Shown here: piece after piece, positions 41,289 to 51,532 of the stretch | How positions within the stretch are numbered: position 1 is the stretch's first letter | Layout of the letters: each line of letters opens with the position of its first letter | Assembly (NCBI RefSeq): GCF_000195635.1 | Contig: NZ_GL882613.1 | Coordinates: forward strand, 1-55,025 | From: Bacteroides fluxus YIT 12057 | GTDB taxonomy: Bacteria; Bacteroidota; Bacteroidia; Bacteroidales; Bacteroidaceae | Reading direction: 5' to 3' | DNA length: 55,025 nt | Notes under the pieces: generated by a model | Told to the model about the DNA's origin: nothing | What the model saw: the letters and a program-made list of their open reading frames with translations, nothing else | The model's database searches: none | Translations under genes and position numbers: made by a program

Positions 41289-43745
41289 TTATAACTTCGC
41301 TTCTTCCATTTGATTCTTTCTCCAATATCTATACGAGACAAACGACAACATGACGACTACCGCCAACGCAACATACAAATAGACAAGAATCTGGCTCACA
41401 TTGTCATTCTGTCCATAAGAGTGCATTCCGCTCAAGAAGTAGTTTACACCGAAAAAAGTCATGAGCACTGACGAGAATGCGATGACAGACGCAACGTTGA
41501 ACAGCCAAATTGAATAGCCACGTTTCATCAAGTGAAGATGGGTCACAATACCATAAACAATCATGGTTATCAAAGCCCAGGTTTCTTTGGGATCCCATCC
41601 CCAATAACGTCCCCACGACTCGTTAGCCCATACCGCACCAAGAAAGGTTCCGATAGTCATCAGCGCCAATCCTACAAGCAATGACATTTCATTGACAATG
41701 GTCAATTCCCTTATTCTGAGGAAAAACAATACGGCATGCCGTTTGGGAAAGAAAACAATCAATGCCATATTCGTCAACCCTATCAGGCAACTGATACCAA
41801 AAAAGCCGTAGGCAGCCACAATCACCGCAACATGAAACATCAGCCACGGCGACTTCAGCACCGGAACCAATGGGTTAATTTCAGGATCCATCCAGTTGAG
41901 TCCGGAGACAAACAAAATGACTCCTCCAAACAAAGTAGCCAAGGCAAGGGTCAAAACACTGCGCCGGACAAACAAGAAGCCGGCCAGTACCGTAGCCCAA
42001 CCTACATAGACCATGGTTTCATATGAATTGCTCCAGGGGGCATAGCCTGCTATGTACCAACGCATCCCCATTCCATAGGTATGATAAAAGAAAACAAGAA
42101 GGACCAGCATGCACAATGCCCAGACGCTTCCTTTGATCCACCGTTTTTGCTGAAACAACCTGATAAAAGACAGAATGAGCAACAAGCCTCCCAGGATTAA
42201 ATATCCCATCTTGCAATAGCGGAATACATCCATCTTGTTATACCTCACTTCAGTCTTTATTTTTTCAGGAGTGATATGATGCAAAGTGCTTTTGGCTTGC
42301 TGGTAGGTATTTATCATATCTACCACTTCGTCGGCTTTCGTCCAATCATTGCTTTTCAAAGCCCCCTGCACTTCTTCCAGATACCAATCGAGAATACGGG
42401 CTACGAACATGGAATCTTTTCCCGCAAAATCCGACAAATCATCTCCGGGAGCATACCATCTATGGTCGGGGGCATTTTCTTCGGGAAAAAGGTTGATCAT
42501 CTGTTTATTGACAAGCTGATGAAGAATGTTAACCTGTTCATCGAGTTTCATCAAGTCTTTGTCGAACCGCGTACGATGGGCCGGCATTTTATTGTACGCC
42601 GCTTCCAGTTTATCCTGCAACTTATAGGATTCGTTCTGATCAAAAACCTGGGCATAGGAACACAGCTTTTCCGGCAGATGGTAATAAGCGGATAGTTCAG
42701 GATTGGAGATGGCTATAAAAGGAATATGTATCCACACTTCGGGCATCGCCAAAAGACTGATGAGAAATTGATCGGAATTAAGTTGGCCGATTGTATTTTC
42801 CTTATGCAGTTTTCGCAATATCTCAGAAGAGAATGTATTGACGGGCATGATACGGCCCCTGTTGGACTGCATAGGCAAAGAACCGAAACGCTCGGCATGT
42901 GCAGGAGATATCCGGTGGTTCTGGACAATGTCCATCATGACCGACGGATCCGTGTTGGTTTGCCCGTTTACAGCACCGGACAGCTGCATGAAGAACATAG
43001 CAAGCCATACCGGAGCAGCGTGTATCTTTTTTAATAATCGATTCAGATACATAAAACGGGAATTCTTGGTAACAAAACAGGCTATCAATCCGATCAGCAA
43101 CAGCAAATAACCCGCATAAGTAACGCTTCGCCCCGCCACATCACGGCTGACAGACAAAACCGTACCCTGTTCATCCTTATCATAGGATGCCTGAAAAAAA
43201 CGATAGCCTTTTATGTCCAGCACATTATTCATAAAGACCCGTTCGTGACGTTCCTCCCCATCTACACGTATAATCAGCTCGCTTTCATACGAAGATGGGC
43301 TGGAAGAGCCGGGGTAACGGCTCAACGTAAATTTCTTGAGTTCCACAGAAAATGGCAGTGTGTGGATACCTGTACTGTTTTCCGAAGTCTGAACAGCAAT
43401 TCGATTACTTGTTTCTCCTTCGCGCAGATGCAAGATGCCTTCTTCTCCAAATAAAAAAGAAATAAGGGCACCCGACAAGATGATGATAAAAGCAAAATGA
43501 GTAATGAGCAATGCCCATTTACGACTTCTGAAATACTGTCGCTTAATGACGATTGCAATGAAATTGACAATCAATGAAAATTGTAAAAAGAAGAATAAAG
43601 GAGAGTGATAAATGATTGCTTTGGCTGCTGCCGTGCCATGGTATTTTTCAATAAAAGTAGCGATGGCCAACGCACAAGCATAAATGAACAACAATAGAAT
43701 GGTTGTTACGGAAGAAGAGCATATTTTATTGAGACTTACTTTCAT
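41289..43745 (-). CDS. ResB-CcsA cytochrome c maturation fusion protein
   Basis: 818 residues. The N-terminal part (about 1-230) is ResB/Ccs1-like with membrane helices and a periplasmic beta region. The middle (about 250-500) is a large periplasmic domain. The C-terminal part (about 505-818) is CcsA-like with the Trp-rich heme-handling motif WANESWGRYWGWDPKETW (about 707-723) and flanking histidines. System II machinery attaches heme to CxxCH motifs. Upstream genes in the same block encode four CxxCH motifs, so this gene probably serves them. A dedicated copy inside a catabolic-looking cluster is noteworthy. Confidence 0.9.
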   Translation of the reverse strand: MKVSLNKICSSSVTTILLLFIYACALAIATFIEKYHGTAAAKAIIYHSPLFFFLQFSLIVNFIAIVIKRQYFRSRKWALLITHFAFIIILSGALISFLFGEEGILHLREGETSNRIAVQTSENSTGIHTLPFSVELKKFTLSRYPGSSSPSSYESELIIRVDGEERHERVFMNNVLDIKGYRFFQASYDKDEQGTVLSVSRDVAGRSVTYAGYLLLLIGLIACFVTKNSRFMYLNRLLKKIHAAPVWLAMFFMQLSGAVNGQTNTDPSVMMDIVQNHRISPAHAERFGSLPMQSNRGRIMPVNTFSSEILRKLHKENTIGQLNSDQFLISLLAMPEVWIHIPFIAISNPELSAYYHLPEKLCSYAQVFDQNESYKLQDKLEAAYNKMPAHRTRFDKDLMKLDEQVNILHQLVNKQMINLFPEENAPDHRWYAPGDDLSDFAGKDSMFVARILDWYLEEVQGALKSNDWTKADEVVDMINTYQQAKSTLHHITPEKIKTEVRYNKMDVFRYCKMGYLILGGLLLILSFIRLFQQKRWIKGSVWALCMLVLLVFFYHTYGMGMRWYIAGYAPWSNSYETMVYVGWATVLAGFLFVRRSVLTLALATLFGGVILFVSGLNWMDPEINPLVPVLKSPWLMFHVAVIVAAYGFFGISCLIGLTNMALIVFFPKRHAVLFFLRIRELTIVNEMSLLVGLALMTIGTFLGAVWANESWGRYWGWDPKETWALITMIVYGIVTHLHLMKRGYSIWLFNVASVIAFSSVLMTFFGVNYFLSGMHSYGQNDNVSQILVYLYVALAVVVMLSFVSYRYWRKNQMEEAKL

Positions 43746-43850
43746 TGATTTTTTATTAACGAAGATTTCTATGAGTAATTTAAGAAGAGAGAGTCAAAAG
43801 CCCAATGCATTACCGGGCTTTTGACACACTCTTTATTGTCTTCCTGTCGG

Positions 43851-46800
43851 TTAATCCTCAATAATCACGCGGAATCCAACGTTAAACACACGTTGATGCG
43901 GATAATAAGCTTTACGCGAATAAGAAGTAGAGAACTTGGGCCGTTCAATATACGAGCCACCACGGACTACCTTAAACTCTGAAGGGGTTTTCACCTTTTC
44001 TTTATACGGATAAGGCACATAATCCGAACGAGTCCACTCTGCGATGTTTCCATGCATGCTGTATAGACCAAACGGGTTGGCTTGATAGTTCTTAGAATCA
44101 ACCTGGTTCATCGCTCCGTCATTCACGCTTTCTTCTTTAGGCAAATAGGTATAGTATTTGTACCAATACGAGTTTTTCGCCATCGGTTGCGGGTCAACGC
44201 CGCTTACCGCCATCTTGTTGCAGCTCTCGTCCGCCAAATTCTCCTGCTTGCCAAAATCAGAATTCATGTTACCATACCAAAAATCCGAATTGCTTCCGGC
44301 ACGGCAAGCCCATTCCCACTGCGCTTCAGTCGGCAATGTAATGTTCAGATTGGTCTTTTCACTCAGTTGCCTGCAAAAATCCATCGCTTCCTGATAGCTG
44401 ACACGGATTACCGGTTGTTCCGGTTTATTGGCCGGGTAACCAAAGTGAACATGGTCTTTCCATAGTTGATCCACGTAACGGCTATCATGCTTCGGGAAGA
44501 TGACATTATACTGTTCATTGGTAATTTCCACCTCACCCATCCAGAACGCCTTATCAATCTTGACCTTGGTAACCGGACGATGGTCAGCCGCTCCGTTCCA
44601 GCTTCCCATCGCAAATTCTCCGGCAGGGATACGGACAAAAGTAATATTGATGCCGGGAGCTATCGGTACCACCTTACGCGTTTCCTTCTCATCCGCCAGC
44701 ATCGCCTTGATCGCATTGGCGTCAAAAGGCCAGTTTTTAACCTTTATATCCTTCGCCTTTACAGGTGCAGGAGCTTCGGGCATGACCGGAGTGACTTCCC
44801 CTTGGCCTTTCAAGTAATCCGCATAGTCCGCAATCTCCTTTTTCCAGTTTACCCCCATACCGTTGGCATACTTGTTCGTAAGCTCCGTACGGCGTTCAAT
44901 CTGGTCATATCCCTTGTATGGGAAATTCGTGATCTTATTTGCGTTGAAATAGCCCTTGTCCGGTGCATTGTAGTCAATCCATTGATACAACTTACGCCAC
45001 TCCGCATCTGTCAGTTTTACGTTGGCATGTCCTTTTTTAAGGATACGGATCAGTTCACTGGTATTGGCATAATACTCATAAGGTTGCAGTACTGCCATAT
45101 CCGCTTCCGCTCCCTGACGATGAACATACGGGTGCAGCTTTAAATAAGAGGTACCATATCCACGCTCATCTTTCTTTCCTCCACGCAAGTCGAATGCCTT
45201 ATTCCCATCATGGCAAGCAATACATGCACGGTCAAGAATCGGTTGTACTTCCAAGTCGAAAGTAAATGAACGAACTCCCCCTTCAGGAGCCTTAATCACA
45301 TGCGGGGCACGTTTGGAAGCGATTGTCCGTTTAGGGACAGGAATCTGGTTTTGATCCTCATGACACCCTACGCAAGAAACGATTTCTCCCGGTTGTCCGG
45401 TCAGCCAACTACGCATCAGCTGAATGGCGGCTCCGTCTTTATCTATCGGTTGGATTGAAATAGGAGTATTGGCAGGAATCTTGAAAATAACAGAACCATC
45501 TTCCTCTACCGGAACCGTTCCCAGATAACGCTTGATATCCCATCCACTCTGAATGCCATGCCAGTTGTGGTCGGAAACTGTTTTCAGATAAGCATATTCA
45601 TACGAATGCAAACGAACTTCTTTTACGGTTCCGCGAGGGACATCGCGCAATCCTTCGCCTTCATAAATATCCTGAATAAACACAGTGGCTTCTTTTTCAT
45701 TTAACTTCACACGGTCCGGAATAGCCGGAGGAGTCACCGTTTTACGCACAATAATCGGGCTGATAAATCCTTCACCTTCCTGTTTCATCAAACAAGTGAC
45801 GTTATCGAATATATCCACCAGATAAATACCCCACAAATCTTGCGGATGCAATTTGGCAGCCACCAGATAATACTTGTCACTCAGCGGAGTCGGTTTAATG
45901 AACTGGGGCCATACATCGTCCACCAACTGATCCTTGATAGTCTCTACAATGGGGCGGTTGCGATAAGGAATTTCCTGCAACATGCCGGCGGCACCTTTAC
46001 GTGCCTTGGTAGGATCGAACACAATAAGACGTCCGGAACGAGCCACGCCGTGATGGCCGGAAATAATGCCGACGAAAGCCGACGCATGACCGGGAAGCGG
46101 CTGGATATCAAATGTACTGTTCGGGAAGGCAGACCCGCTGCCGTACAGAGCCTTTTGCTCGGTGCCGTCGGGATTCATGTGCATCACGAAACGGGAATAA
46201 TAGTGCATGAGGTCCGTATATTCCCAACGGGTGTACATGACACGTCCGTTGTTCATTACCACCGGATTCCAATTGGCGTCCTGATCGAACGTGATGCGCC
46301 GCATATCTTTGGTCTGAGGATCATACAACACCATATTCCCAACAGGATCGGAACCATTTACGCATGGCACCCCCTGATAACCTATATTAGACGTGGCTAT
46401 CAATCGTCCGTCGGGCAAATAGGTGCCGTCATAGAACTCCAGATCCGGTTCTTCATTATCAACCAACGCCTTGAATCCTGTTCCATCCAGCTTCACTTCA
46501 TGTATATTCCAGCGATTGTCCGGCATAGTGGCGGTAAACATCACGCGGTCGCCGTCCCAGTGCATTTTAAGGTCGGCTATCGAAGAACTGTTTTTCGGTT
46601 TATAAACCTGGCGCATCCGCATATCACCACGTAAATTGGACAATTCGACAATTTCGGCATCGAAACCGCTACGGCGTGCCGACTCCTGATTGCTCCAGTT
46701 GTTGGATTGTGTGCCCAGGCTCGGTGCCATTGCCCTGCGTGCCGATGTTCCCAATTTAAAACGGGTAGCAACAATCTTGTCTCCATCCAGCAATGGGTTG

Positions 46801-47840
46801 CCGAGAAGAATCGCATGCTTGTTCTTTAAAGCCTTACGGGCATTCTCGCACGCCTGTACATCATTTCTATATATACCGTTGAAACCTTCTTTACAAAGAG
46901 CCAGCAGTTCATTGTATAACGGTTCATATTTAGCCACAGCATATTCCGGCTGCTTTTTCATATCGGCAAAGGCCAATTTGACAGCCTCGATATTCAACCA
47001 CTCCAATTCAGACTGCAGGTCATATGTATCCTGTACCTTTTCAAAAAGCTCCAGATACTTACGTATTTGAGTATCCACATCTTTCTCGGCCGCAATCTGT
47101 CCGGCAAGCTTCTCATAGTAAGCTTTGTCTTTCAACTTATTGATCAACTTCTCTACCGTTTGCTTCTCAACGGAAGCGTCAGTAGTGGTCAGCCATGTAT
47201 CCAGGCTTCCGGCCTGAATACCTAACATCCCTATCTGCTCCGGATACTTTACGCTCAATTGGTCGATGACATTTCTCGGAAATACATTTAATGCCTTAAA
47301 GTACGTACTGCCTCGCTTGGAGCCGGCCTCAATACCTACTTCGGCCTCAAAACGCACATACTTACCATTGACAGGATACACCAGCATTCCGTCGGCATGA
47401 CAAAACACCCCATGTTCGTAAGTCTTGCCACCTATCTGAATCGGTTTTCCAGATACGTTGATATTCATCCGCGGTTTATCCCATCCGGCTATGCCATATT
47501 CAAAAGGAATTTGATCCAGCCAAACGGAAGAGCCGTCAGCAGCGATCAAACGCGCGTTGGCCCATACCGCATGATCATAGCTAGAACCGTCGGGACCTCC
47601 GGATGTGATCAATACAAGCTTGTCACACCCCTTTAAGTCCGCGACAAACGGTTCCGCTTTTTCCTGAGCCTTTACCCAGCGGGAAACAACAGGCATACCT
47701 GCTTTTTGCAGTTGAGTCCTTAACTCGGATTTCGCTTTTACGGAAGCGTCTATCCAAGTTTCCTGTTTCTTCGGCTTTGGACCGGCAGACACCAGAACGG
47801 AAGTGAAGAGACAAATTGTCAGTAACAGCAATTTATTCAT
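43851..47840 (-). CDS. Giant NPCBM / propeller / di-heme / SUMF1-like periplasmic protein
   Basis: 1329 residues from ATG at 47840, where MNKLLLLTICLFTSVLVSA gives a signal peptide (ATG at 47852 is an alternative). Order: NPCBM-like carbohydrate-binding domain (about 70-190), helical region (200-345), beta-propeller of the hydrazine-synthase-alpha/TolB-like kind (about 350-815), two heme motifs CVGCH (823-827) and CIACH (873-877), linker, and a C-terminal formylglycine-enzyme (SUMF1) fold (about 1065-1329). The catalytic cysteine expected after GGSY is absent (GGSYIERP), so it is not a sulfatase-activating enzyme. It is probably a redox or sugar-binding surface enzyme. Ordinary heme-bearing relatives are common in Planctomycetes and some Bacteroidetes. 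Confidence 0.88.
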   Translation of the reverse strand: MNKLLLLTICLFTSVLVSAGPKPKKQETWIDASVKAKSELRTQLQKAGMPVVSRWVKAQEKAEPFVADLKGCDKLVLITSGGPDGSSYDHAVWANARLIAADGSSVWLDQIPFEYGIAGWDKPRMNINVSGKPIQIGGKTYEHGVFCHADGMLVYPVNGKYVRFEAEVGIEAGSKRGSTYFKALNVFPRNVIDQLSVKYPEQIGMLGIQAGSLDTWLTTTDASVEKQTVEKLINKLKDKAYYEKLAGQIAAEKDVDTQIRKYLELFEKVQDTYDLQSELEWLNIEAVKLAFADMKKQPEYAVAKYEPLYNELLALCKEGFNGIYRNDVQACENARKALKNKHAILLGNPLLDGDKIVATRFKLGTSARRAMAPSLGTQSNNWSNQESARRSGFDAEIVELSNLRGDMRMRQVYKPKNSSSIADLKMHWDGDRVMFTATMPDNRWNIHEVKLDGTGFKALVDNEEPDLEFYDGTYLPDGRLIATSNIGYQGVPCVNGSDPVGNMVLYDPQTKDMRRITFDQDANWNPVVMNNGRVMYTRWEYTDLMHYYSRFVMHMNPDGTEQKALYGSGSAFPNSTFDIQPLPGHASAFVGIISGHHGVARSGRLIVFDPTKARKGAAGMLQEIPYRNRPIVETIKDQLVDDVWPQFIKPTPLSDKYYLVAAKLHPQDLWGIYLVDIFDNVTCLMKQEGEGFISPIIVRKTVTPPAIPDRVKLNEKEATVFIQDIYEGEGLRDVPRGTVKEVRLHSYEYAYLKTVSDHNWHGIQSGWDIKRYLGTVPVEEDGSVIFKIPANTPISIQPIDKDGAAIQLMRSWLTGQPGEIVSCVGCHEDQNQIPVPKRTIASKRAPHVIKAPEGGVRSFTFDLEVQPILDRACIACHDGNKAFDLRGGKKDERGYGTSYLKLHPYVHRQGAEADMAVLQPYEYYANTSELIRILKKGHANVKLTDAEWRKLYQWIDYNAPDKGYFNANKITNFPYKGYDQIERRTELTNKYANGMGVNWKKEIADYADYLKGQGEVTPVMPEAPAPVKAKDIKVKNWPFDANAIKAMLADEKETRKVVPIAPGINITFVRIPAGEFAMGSWNGAADHRPVTKVKIDKAFWMGEVEITNEQYNVIFPKHDSRYVDQLWKDHVHFGYPANKPEQPVIRVSYQEAMDFCRQLSEKTNLNITLPTEAQWEWACRAGSNSDFWYGNMNSDFGKQENLADESCNKMAVSGVDPQPMAKNSYWYKYYTYLPKEESVNDGAMNQVDSKNYQANPFGLYSMHGNIAEWTRSDYVPYPYKEKVKTPSEFKVVRGGSYIERPKFSTSYSRKAYYPHQRVFNVGFRVIIED

Positions 47841-47865
47841 TGAATTAAACATAAGCGAATTTATA

Positions 47866-48588
47866 TTATAATGCAGCTTTTGTATTTGTGAAGCGTAATC
47901 CGCCGTTGTCGTGGTAGGTAGCCCATTCATCTACGATGGCACCTTCCGGTCCGGCCATCAAAAAGTGGAATGTCTCTATCTTTTTAAGCGGAAGCACCTC
48001 TCCGACTTTCTGCACAACAAAGTTTTTGCTTTTTACGGCACCGTGAGTAGCGGGGATTGCAGGCGCATCGGGAGTTTCTTCGCCCACTTCCGAGAAATTA
48101 TATGCCCATCCCTTATTAACCATCCATGATTCATGTTTGGCGGGGTACTCGGTTTTTACATGGGCGTGTTCAGGAATCATTTGTCCCGGAAGCAGATAAA
48201 TGGCGTGAGCAAAATATCCATGTTCCACATCATTCACCCAAAAGATTCCTCCCATACCCACGTTTTCAAAATCTCCCAGGCCGAAGTCGGTAACCCACAT
48301 TTCTTTAGCCATTAAGTCTGTGAAAGGAACATCATAGAAAGCAAACATGTCTTTCATTGCTTCCATCGCTACATCTTGTTGAAACTTGCCGTCTTTATAA
48401 AAATCGGCATTTGTGTACTTCTTTGAATAAGTCATTTCTTTTTTGTTATTTGATTGTTTACATTCTGTTGTGCATTGCGCTGAATCACCGCAACAAGTCG
48501 ATTCCGTTGACGATGTTTTGCCTGTACAGGCGACCATTGAAAACAGGAGTGCCCCTAAAGTTACTGATTTTGTAATTTTTCTCTTCAT
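47866..48588 (-). CDS. Exported cupin (D-lyxose-isomerase-like) lipoprotein
   Basis: 240 residues; the lipobox SMVAC gives lipidated Cys21. Residues 32-43 hold four cysteines (CCGDSAQCTTEC), a possible metal or disulfide site. The cupin core has His141 and His143 (PEHAHVK), Glu153 (KHESWMV) and His208 (TFHFLMAGPEG), a usual cupin metal set. The overall shape is like D-lyxose isomerase, whose relatives are cytoplasmic; here it is exported. It ends 25 bp before the giant heme protein. Its substrate is unknown, and it could equally be a dioxygenase-like or lyase-like cupin. Confidence 0.72.
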   Translation of the reverse strand: MKRKITKSVTLGALLFSMVACTGKTSSTESTCCGDSAQCTTECKQSNNKKEMTYSKKYTNADFYKDGKFQQDVAMEAMKDMFAFYDVPFTDLMAKEMWVTDFGLGDFENVGMGGIFWVNDVEHGYFAHAIYLLPGQMIPEHAHVKTEYPAKHESWMVNKGWAYNFSEVGEETPDAPAIPATHGAVKSKNFVVQKVGEVLPLKKIETFHFLMAGPEGAIVDEWATYHDNGGLRFTNTKAAL

Positions 48589-48617
48589 GTTCTTATCTTT
48601 TAAATGATTAATGATTT

Positions 48618-49712
48618 TTAACCGATAGCTATCCCTTCTATCTCTATAAGCAGTTCATTCCTGCATACATCGGCGCACATATAAGCTATAGGAATGTTTA
48701 ACCGGTAGTTATTCAACAGTTCACGCGCCTCCTTATAATATTTTTTTTCTTTAAGATATACACGTAGCATTTTCAGTTGTGCCCTGTCAATCAATTGAGC
48801 TATGTTTTCCATAGTGATATGGAGCTGACGTTCAAAGCCTACATCAGTCAAGCTTTCTTCTCCACGAATGGCCGCTGTGCCCGATATATAAATAAGCTTC
48901 CTGCCATCGAAGGTCATGCTCTTGGCCCGTTCAAATTTGGGAGTTGCCTTTTGTTCATGGGCAGCCTCCAGAACTTCGGCCGAGTAAGCATGAGCCGCAA
49001 TTTGCAGTTTATTGTCAATAGGAGTCGCAAAACACCCGGGGCGGGTAAATACGGCAGCGTCGATATCTACCAGCACTCCACCCAGATTAGTGCCGATACC
49101 TGTCGCGGCAGGATACCCATTACTCCAGGCAGCCTGTTTATAGAAGTTGCTTCGCACGTTATTAAACATTTGGTAGTGCTGGTCGAATCCCTCAAATTCT
49201 GTAATCCGCTCAATATAATTCCATTGGCGAATAATATTCTCAATCGGGAAACCTTCCCGGTGAAGGACCTCGCTAACCAACCGGAAAACCTCTACGGATT
49301 GTTGCTGAATACTGAAAGTCATGATATCGCAGTGAAAACCTCCTGCAAAGAGAAAACGCCCGTCAGGATTTTCCAGCACAACGTATGGAAAACCATTATT
49401 CATACGGTAATCAATACGGTCTGTATCGTCCGCCCGATAACTGTGCACCTCCAACGTCAACTTGCCATCCAGCGCCGGTTGAGACACATAGCTCAACACA
49501 GGGCGACAGTCAGCGAACAGTTCCCGCACTTTGTCATGCAATATGGCACGACGGGCTACATACTGGGCATTATCCACAGGAGTACCAAAGAAAACCAACC
49601 GCAAGATATGCCCGTCTTGCGGAAGTTGCGCCAACAGGGCATCCGCCATTAGTTCGAAGCTATCTACGCCTGTGGTATATATCGCATAGTGAATTTTTTC
49701 GCAGTAATTCAT
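48618..49712 (-). CDS. RidA/chorismatase-like protein
   Basis: 364 residues, cytoplasmic. The C-terminal half has YjgF/RidA-type motifs (YISGTAAIRGEESLTDVG, then LHITMENIAQLI and IPIAYMCADVCRNELLIEIEG). The N-terminal half is also of that fold, giving the chorismatase (FkbO/Hyg5-like) arrangement. Whether it hydrolyses chorismate, an imine or something else cannot be told from the residues I can see. It is flanked on the same strand by the cytochrome and cupin genes (23 and 29 bp), so it belongs to the island. Confidence 0.72.
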   Translation of the reverse strand: MNYCEKIHYAIYTTGVDSFELMADALLAQLPQDGHILRLVFFGTPVDNAQYVARRAILHDKVRELFADCRPVLSYVSQPALDGKLTLEVHSYRADDTDRIDYRMNNGFPYVVLENPDGRFLFAGGFHCDIMTFSIQQQSVEVFRLVSEVLHREGFPIENIIRQWNYIERITEFEGFDQHYQMFNNVRSNFYKQAAWSNGYPAATGIGTNLGGVLVDIDAAVFTRPGCFATPIDNKLQIAAHAYSAEVLEAAHEQKATPKFERAKSMTFDGRKLIYISGTAAIRGEESLTDVGFERQLHITMENIAQLIDRAQLKMLRVYLKEKKYYKEARELLNNYRLNIPIAYMCADVCRNELLIEIEGIAIG

Positions 49713-49735
49713 GCTTTTGTGTGTTTTTTATGAAG

Positions 49736-51517
49736 TTATAATGAGTTCACATATTCAGTAAGTGCCCGGATTTCTTTCTTTGAAACCTTTTTATCTATAC
49801 CATGCTTATGCACATCGAACACTTCATGCATGGTAGCCGCGCGCCCGTCGAACAGATAAGGAGCCGTACGCCATACTTCGCGCAAGGTAGGAGTATCCCA
49901 GCCTTTTTCAAATTCAATGTCATCACCGATACGGTGCATTTTAAAATCGGTATAATAAGTACCGCTATGGCATTCTCCACACTTGAGTTTATCAAAAACC
50001 TTTCTCCCTTCCCTTGCCAGCTCAGACAATTCTCCATCTACCAGGTAAGGACTTGGAACCGGACGGAGAGACTTTAAATAAGCATCTACACAAACCGCGT
50101 CTTCCTCTGTTATATCAAAAAACTGGATAAATTTAAACCCTGCACGTACGGCATGCTCTGCTGTTTCACGAATACCCGATATCATACTGGGCGGGGTAGG
50201 ATGACTGAACAGCAGACTTTTACAATTCTTTGAATTGCCTACTCCATCATTCATCAAATCCCAGTTCATCCCATCCGTGCGTGCATCTCCCGGGTGGCAT
50301 CCGTTGCAACTCTGCCATTGCTGAAAACAATGTGACGCGTCGTTGAAAAATCTTTCTCCTTTGTTTTCAGCACTTTCTTCCCGGTCGGGATTCAAATTGA
50401 CTGAAGTAACCTCATGGGTATTGATATCCACTATATTCAAAATATCCGCAAAATAAGTCGGAACCAGAAGTCTGTCACCGTCCATAATCATTTTCCGCGG
50501 TCCGTTGCCCTTCAGCGGAACAAATTTCCGCAAACCATAGAGGAATCTCAAATCATAATCGAGCATAGCCTTGTCCGGATAGTTCAAGAACTTATCCAGC
50601 ATAGCCTGATGGTCGATAACACTGATTTCATGAGTGCCGGAATGACTGATAAAAAGAAATTTGTCGTTGCATCCGATACTCCATATTCCCGCCGCCCCCT
50701 GTTCGGGCTGATCTACTACAACGGCACCGAGAAATTCTTGCCTGGCAACATCTATCACACTGAAAGCACTCGTGTTCATCCACCCTTGCTGTAACTGCGA
50801 GGTAGGAACCGTAAAGCGTCCCAAATTGTGGGATACATAAATATACTTGCCGTCCGGAGTAATACATATTCCTCTTAACGCATTACTGCCGTTTGCCAGC
50901 CTGATATCTTTTACTTTAGTGAAATTATCCATTTCAATGACAGAGACACATGCCGCCACATAATCCATATCAGCCCGCTGCGCAGGCAAGAAGTTGGTAA
51001 CGAACATATATCGTCCGTCCTTGCTGAATATGGCAGATTTGGGTTCACGCAAAACACTTACGGTACGTACAACCTTCCGATTGCCGGGATCGACTTCCGA
51101 GACTGTATTCTGGAACTGATTACATACATATATATATTTCTTGTCCGGGCCGTAGATGGGCGAACACGCTCCCGACCCCGTCACTATAGAAGCCTCCTTA
51201 TTTCCGGAACTTAAAGATAATATTTGCAAGTGTCCGGTGTTGGCAGTAGTGGTGACATAAGCTTTATCTCCATCCAAAAGAATACCGGTAGGCGGTTCGT
51301 CCACCGGCAACGAACGAAGTTGCTTTTTTCCATCGGGCGAAAATAGACTGATTCGGTTCATTCCTTTTTCCGTCATGACAATTTCACCTTTCGCACTCAG
51401 AGTGATATCGGTAGGAAAAAAGGGAGGTGTTCCGGCTAAGACGAAAGATGTGCTACTAATACCAGTAAAGACAACCGCCATCAAGCCTTTCAATGTAATA
51501 TTGAGTATATTCTTCAT
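49736..51517 (-). CDS. YncE-like propeller fused to di-heme cytochrome c peroxidase/MauG domain
   Basis: 593 residues with a signal peptide (about 1-28). A seven-bladed YVTN-type propeller (about 35-375; PDGKYIYVSHN, KDGRYMFVTN) is followed by a MauG/cytochrome-c-peroxidase-like domain with heme motifs CNGCH (404-408) and CGECH (513-517) and the typical TPTLREVWRTAPYLFDG (split here) stretch near 542-560. Such enzymes oxidise small molecules or modify protein tryptophans using two hemes. It is the first structural gene after the IclR regulator (15-bp gap). Confidence 0.92.
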   Translation of the reverse strand: MKNILNITLKGLMAVVFTGISSTSFVLAGTPPFFPTDITLSAKGEIVMTEKGMNRISLFSPDGKKQLRSLPVDEPPTGILLDGDKAYVTTTANTGHLQILSLSSGNKEASIVTGSGACSPIYGPDKKYIYVCNQFQNTVSEVDPGNRKVVRTVSVLREPKSAIFSKDGRYMFVTNFLPAQRADMDYVAACVSVIEMDNFTKVKDIRLANGSNALRGICITPDGKYIYVSHNLGRFTVPTSQLQQGWMNTSAFSVIDVARQEFLGAVVVDQPEQGAAGIWSIGCNDKFLFISHSGTHEISVIDHQAMLDKFLNYPDKAMLDYDLRFLYGLRKFVPLKGNGPRKMIMDGDRLLVPTYFADILNIVDINTHEVTSVNLNPDREESAENKGERFFNDASHCFQQWQSCNGCHPGDARTDGMNWDLMNDGVGNSKNCKSLLFSHPTPPSMISGIRETAEHAVRAGFKFIQFFDITEEDAVCVDAYLKSLRPVPSPYLVDGELSELAREGRKVFDKLKCGECHSGTYYTDFKMHRIGDDIEFEKGWDTPTLREVWRTAPYLFDGRAATMHEVFDVHKHGIDKKVSKKEIRALTEYVNSL

Positions 51518-51532
51518 AGTAACGATATAGAT

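Noticed and set aside
45840..46634. 264-residue open frame antisense to the giant heme protein
   Set aside because: Shadow of a long gene with clear domains; no start context or motif.
47841..47930. Upstream extension of the giant heme protein
   Set aside because: It overlaps the stop of the cupin gene and would bury the signal peptide.
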